Shown here piece after piece: positions 60,873 through 64,000 of a stretch of 64,000 nucleotides of DNA (the first letter of the stretch is position 1; every line of letters starts with the position of its first letter). The notes under the pieces were generated by a model. It had not been told where the DNA came from, ran no database searches, and saw only the letters and a program-made list of their open reading frames with translations. Made by a program: the position numbers and the translations under genes. This DNA comes from Chitinophaga sp. XS-30. GTDB lineage: Bacteria > Bacteroidota > Bacteroidia > Chitinophagales > Chitinophagaceae. The stretch covers positions 1,734,032-1,798,031 of the forward strand of contig NZ_CP043006.1 of the NCBI RefSeq assembly GCF_008086345.1, read 5' to 3'.

Positions 60873-62090
60873 ATGAGCGAAATATCGAAAGCTATTTCTG
60901 ACCTGATTGCCAGGCATCTTAATGATGAATTGAACGATCAGGAAAAACAGGAATTGGACAAATGGGTTCAGCAATCTGAAGACCACCAGCGTTTTTTCCG
61001 GCAATTTACGGATGAGGGGTCTCTGGCGTCAACATTAACGGAATATGAAACAAGCAGGGACATCGTCTATAATAAAATAAAAGAAGCGATCCCTTTTGAC
61101 AGGCAGGCCGATAAAAAAGTGATCAACATCTGGAGGTTTGACCTGCGGAGGTTTACGGCCATTGCTGCTTCAATATTATTGATAGGGGGGGCATTTGTCT
61201 GGTGGAATATATATGTGAAAGATAACAGGCTGGCTGAAGATCCGGTGGCGGGAACAACACGCGACAGGCAGCCGGCATCAGGGGGCGCTGTATTGAAGCT
61301 TGCTGATGGAGAAGAAATTATACTGGACGATGCGACGGATGGCGCTGTGGCAGAACAGGGGGATACCAGGATAACCAAACAGGGAGGGCTGCTTTCCTAT
61401 AACAGTAATGTTTCTGCCAATAGTGTGCTTTACAATACCTTATCAACACCGAAGGGGAAGATCTATCAGCTGTTGTTGCCTGATAGCTCGAAGGCCTGGT
61501 TGAATGCGGCAAGCTCCATCCGTTTCCCTACGGCATTTATCGGAGGGGAGCGGAGCGTTGAAGTAACCGGGGAGGTGTATTTCGAGATAAAGAAAAATGC
61601 GGAAATGCCCTTTCATGTAACGGTCAACCAACGCGCAACAATAGATGTACTGGGTACGAGTTTCAATGTAAATGCCTATGATAACGAGGATGTACTTCGT
61701 ACAACATTGTTGACAGGAAGCGTCAGGATACAGATCATACAACAGGAAGGCGGAAGCAGCGTAGTGCTGAAACCCGGTCAGCAGGCGCAAATAAAGCAGG
61801 TGTATGTTGCACAGCCCATCTCGGTTGTTCGCAATGCCAATATCAAAAACGTCATGGGATGGAGAGAAGGTTATTTCAGCCTGGACGATCTCACTTTAGC
61901 GGACCTGATGCGCGAGGTGGAACGTTGGTACGATGTAGAAGTAGTATATGAAAAAGAAATTCCCGTCAAGACTTTTTTCGGAAAAGTAGGCAGGGACCTC
62001 TCTTTACTGGATTTTATGGACGGTTTGAAGGATTGGGGAGTCCGCTTCAAACTGGATGGACGAAAACTAATTATTACAGGAGTTCAATAA
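60873..62090 (+). CDS. FecR-family anti-sigma factor of locus 3
   Basis: 405-aa inner-membrane protein. The N-terminal domain is about 1-85 (KAISDLIARHLNDELNDQEK). The transmembrane helix is about 93-112 (FTAIAASILLIGGAFVWWNI). The FecR domain is about 190-290 (LPDSSKAWLNAASSIRFPTA, GEVYFEIKKNAEMPFHVTVN). The DUF4974-like C-terminus is about 320-405. The sequence resembles the locus 2 FecR. Its sigma partner at 58.3 kb is now 2 kb upstream. Confidence 0.92.
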   Translation: MSEISKAISDLIARHLNDELNDQEKQELDKWVQQSEDHQRFFRQFTDEGSLASTLTEYETSRDIVYNKIKEAIPFDRQADKKVINIWRFDLRRFTAIAASILLIGGAFVWWNIYVKDNRLAEDPVAGTTRDRQPASGGAVLKLADGEEIILDDATDGAVAEQGDTRITKQGGLLSYNSNVSANSVLYNTLSTPKGKIYQLLLPDSSKAWLNAASSIRFPTAFIGGERSVEVTGEVYFEIKKNAEMPFHVTVNQRATIDVLGTSFNVNAYDNEDVLRTTLLTGSVRIQIIQQEGGSSVVLKPGQQAQIKQVYVAQPISVVRNANIKNVMGWREGYFSLDDLTLADLMREVERWYDVEVVYEKEIPVKTFFGKVGRDLSLLDFMDGLKDWGVRFKLDGRKLIITGVQ

Positions 62091-62142
62091 GCATTTCAAC
62101 AGGCTAACATAAGCTGCAACCAAAAATCAAAACAGTGCTGAC

Positions 62143-64000
62143 ATGAGATTAACAGCGTTATTAATTGCTGTTCTTCTCCTGGTCCACCTATCTGCTATGT
62201 CCCAGAGTATCTCATTCTCGGGTAAGGACATTGCCATGAAAGAAGTGTTCCAGGCAATCGAAGAACAGACTGGTCATGTGATCTCCGGCGACAGGAGCAT
62301 CCTCTCTTCCTTAAAGCCGGTTTCCCTATCCGTTCAGAATCTTCCGGTAGAACAGTTCCTCAACCTTGTATTCAGGGAACAGGGCATCACTTATCGCCTT
62401 CGCGGAAAGAACATCTTCCTTTCGCGCCAGGCGCCGCCTCCTGACCCCGGCCGGCCCGCCGCGGCCACTGAGCAGCCGGCAACGATTACCGGCACCGTCC
62501 GCTCCCGTTCAGGCGAATTGCTGGTGGGCGTATCCATCCGGGTGAAGGGTACGTTATCAGGTACTACCACAGATGCACAGGGATCCTTCCGGCTCAACAT
62601 CGAGCGGAGCACCGTCCTGCAGATTTCCAGCATCGGTTACGAAACCCTTGAAGTAGCCCTGCGCGAAGCAGCAGATGGCTATAGTGTTGCTGCTGTCAAA
62701 GCGGACATGAAGGATAACGTAAAAGCTGCTTCGGGTAGAGCGATCAATATGGAGCTGATCCTGGAGACGAGCAGCAACCAGATGAACCAGGTGATCGTCA
62801 ACGGTTATTCCAATATCAATAAGAATAATTTTACGGGTTCAGCTGTCACTATCAAACGGGAGGAACTGTTGAAAGTTGCGCCCAATAACATATTGCGCAG
62901 CCTTCAGATCTTTGATCCCTCCTTCAAGGTACTGGACAATAACAGCCTGGGCTCTGATCCCAACAACATCAACCCGGTGTACATCCGCGGCCGTTCCGGC
63001 ATTGGTGATGTTGCGCTCCCGGATGATGAGGTGGCGCTGTCTCCGACCCAGCTCCGCAACGATCCTAACCTGCCAACCTTTATCCTGGATGGCTATGAAG
63101 TGCCGGTACAAAGGATATTTGACCTGGACCCCACCCGGGTGGAGTCCATCACCATCCTCAAGGATGCGGCATCAACGGCCATCTACGGGTCGCGGGCCGC
63201 AAACGGTGTGGTGGTAATAGAAACCGTAAAGCCGGTGAGCGGGAAGCTGCGGGTGAACTATTCATTGAACGGCAGCGTTTCAGCGCCCGACCTCTCAGCT
63301 TATCATTTGCTGAATGCAAGGGAAAAGCTGGAACTGGAAAGGATATCGGGCGTATTTGAACGCCGCGATAATGAACATCCGGACCAGGGGATGAAACGTG
63401 AGCAAAACTACTACGGCAAACTGGCGGAGATCAACCGCGGCGTGGAAACAGACTGGCTCTCACAACCTTTGCGTACCGGCCTGAATCAGCGGCATAATCT
63501 GCTGGTAGAAGGCGGTTCAAAGGAGTTTATCTTCGGAGCGGACATCAATGTTGCCCGTACACAGGGCGTAATGAAGGGGTCGGAAAGGAACAACAATTCC
63601 CTTGGATTCTCCATTGCCTACAGGAAGAATAACCTGATGTTCAGGAATTATATTCAATGGAATAACATCCAGTCCGAGGAATCGCCGTTCGGCTCGTTTT
63701 CAACCTATGCGGAACAGAATCCCTATGAGGTCTTCCTGGACGAGGACGGCAACTACAAAAAGCTGCTGGGGGACTGGGGGCATCCCGGCGGGCGGGGAAA
63801 TCCGCTATACGATGCCAATCTCAAAAGTTATAACCGGAAAAAACATAACGATTTCTCCAACAACTTCAATCTCCGATGGACGATTGCGGACGGCCTGATC
63901 CTGGACACCCGGCTTTCCGTCATGTTGCAGAAAAGCCAGCAACAGGATTTTAAAGACCCGGCTTCTTCACAGTTTGAAAATGTGGAATTCACAGAAAAGG
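62143..64000 (+). CDS. SusC-type TonB-dependent receptor of locus 3 (3' end outside the window)
   Basis: Open to the window edge, 619 codons visible. The signal peptide is MRLTALLIAVLLLVHLSAMS. An STN domain (about 24-85, SFSGKDIAMKEVFQAIEEQT), a CarboxypepD_reg domain (about 110-190) and a plug with FILDGYEVPVQRIFDLDP and TAIYGSRAANGVVVIETVKP follow, then the start of the barrel. The gap to FecR is 52 bases. It has the AACCAAA leader motif but no antisense-terminator hairpin, unlike the TBDTs at 41.7 and 48.3 kb. A SusD gene may follow outside the window. Confidence 0.92.
   Translation, partial: MRLTALLIAVLLLVHLSAMSQSISFSGKDIAMKEVFQAIEEQTGHVISGDRSILSSLKPVSLSVQNLPVEQFLNLVFREQGITYRLRGKNIFLSRQAPPPDPGRPAAATEQPATITGTVRSRSGELLVGVSIRVKGTLSGTTTDAQGSFRLNIERSTVLQISSIGYETLEVALREAADGYSVAAVKADMKDNVKAASGRAINMELILETSSNQMNQVIVNGYSNINKNNFTGSAVTIKREELLKVAPNNILRSLQIFDPSFKVLDNNSLGSDPNNINPVYIRGRSGIGDVALPDDEVALSPTQLRNDPNLPTFILDGYEVPVQRIFDLDPTRVESITILKDAASTAIYGSRAANGVVVIETVKPVSGKLRVNYSLNGSVSAPDLSAYHLLNAREKLELERISGVFERRDNEHPDQGMKREQNYYGKLAEINRGVETDWLSQPLRTGLNQRHNLLVEGGSKEFIFGADINVARTQGVMKGSERNNNSLGFSIAYRKNNLMFRNYIQWNNIQSEESPFGSFSTYAEQNPYEVFLDEDGNYKKLLGDWGHPGGRGNPLYDANLKSYNRKKHNDFSNNFNLRWTIADGLILDTRLSVMLQKSQQQDFKDPASSQFENVEFTEK

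Noticed and set aside
1..64000. CRISPR arrays, tRNA and rRNA genes, integrases, transposases
   Set aside because: I looked for regular short repeats, tRNA-like and rRNA-like sequence and recombinase motifs and found none. A dedicated search could still detect something subtle.

Overview
The window looks like a chromosomal segment of a Bacteroidota bacterium, most likely Chitinophagaceae (Chitinophaga-like). The signs are several ECF sigma / FecR anti-sigma / TonB-dependent receptor (TBDT) loci, a SusC/SusD pair, an ExbB-ExbD-ExbD-TonB cluster with the Bacteroidota TonB N-terminus, DUF4369-TlpA thioredoxins, promoters of the TAnnTTTG (-7) type, and almost no Shine-Dalgarno sequences. I saw no rRNA, tRNA, CRISPR array, integrase or transposase.

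Positions 1-36.6 kb are mostly housekeeping and metabolic: rlmN (cut by the window edge), a class C beta-lactamase-like hydrolase, a thiolase, an EamA exporter, an ECF sigma factor, an orphan histidine kinase, a ThiF-like protein, an alpha/beta hydrolase, an AraC regulator, an S66 carboxypeptidase, metG, a beta-oxidation fusion enzyme, an ABC exporter, surE, lpxB, a small membrane protein gene, a GH2 beta-mannosidase with a frameshift near its 3' end, a GH29 alpha-L-fucosidase, two paralogous lipoproteins behind a LacI regulator, a large zinc metalloprotease, exbB-exbD-exbD-tonB and mnmE.

Positions 36.7-64 kb are accessory and dominated by three nutrient-sensing loci. Locus 1 (minus strand, 43.4 to 36.8 kb) is sigma, FecR, a non-SusC TBDT and an IPT/TIG plus beta-propeller lipoprotein. 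Locus 2 (46.2-55.3 kb) is sigma, FecR, SusC, SusD and a duplicated DUF4369-TlpA protein, followed by two tandem MutS-like ATPases. Locus 3 (58.3 kb to the window end) is sigma, FecR and a SusC-type TBDT. The sigma, FecR and TBDT proteins would form surface-signalling circuits, with ExbB/ExbD/TonB supplying energy to the receptors.

Two two-gene cargo segments sit beside these sigma genes, each bounded by direct repeats and with no recombinase in sight. One (43.56-45.98 kb, 67-bp repeats) carries an AbiE-like toxin-antitoxin pair behind a 29-bp perfect palindrome. The other (58.90-60.80 kb, 40-bp repeats) splits a sigma gene from its FecR gene and carries two unknown lipoproteins. A further recurring signal is an antisense promoter-like motif plus intrinsic terminator in the leader before two TBDT genes, and a third copy with no TBDT behind it. 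This resembles the DonS-type antisense RNAs known from Bacteroides.
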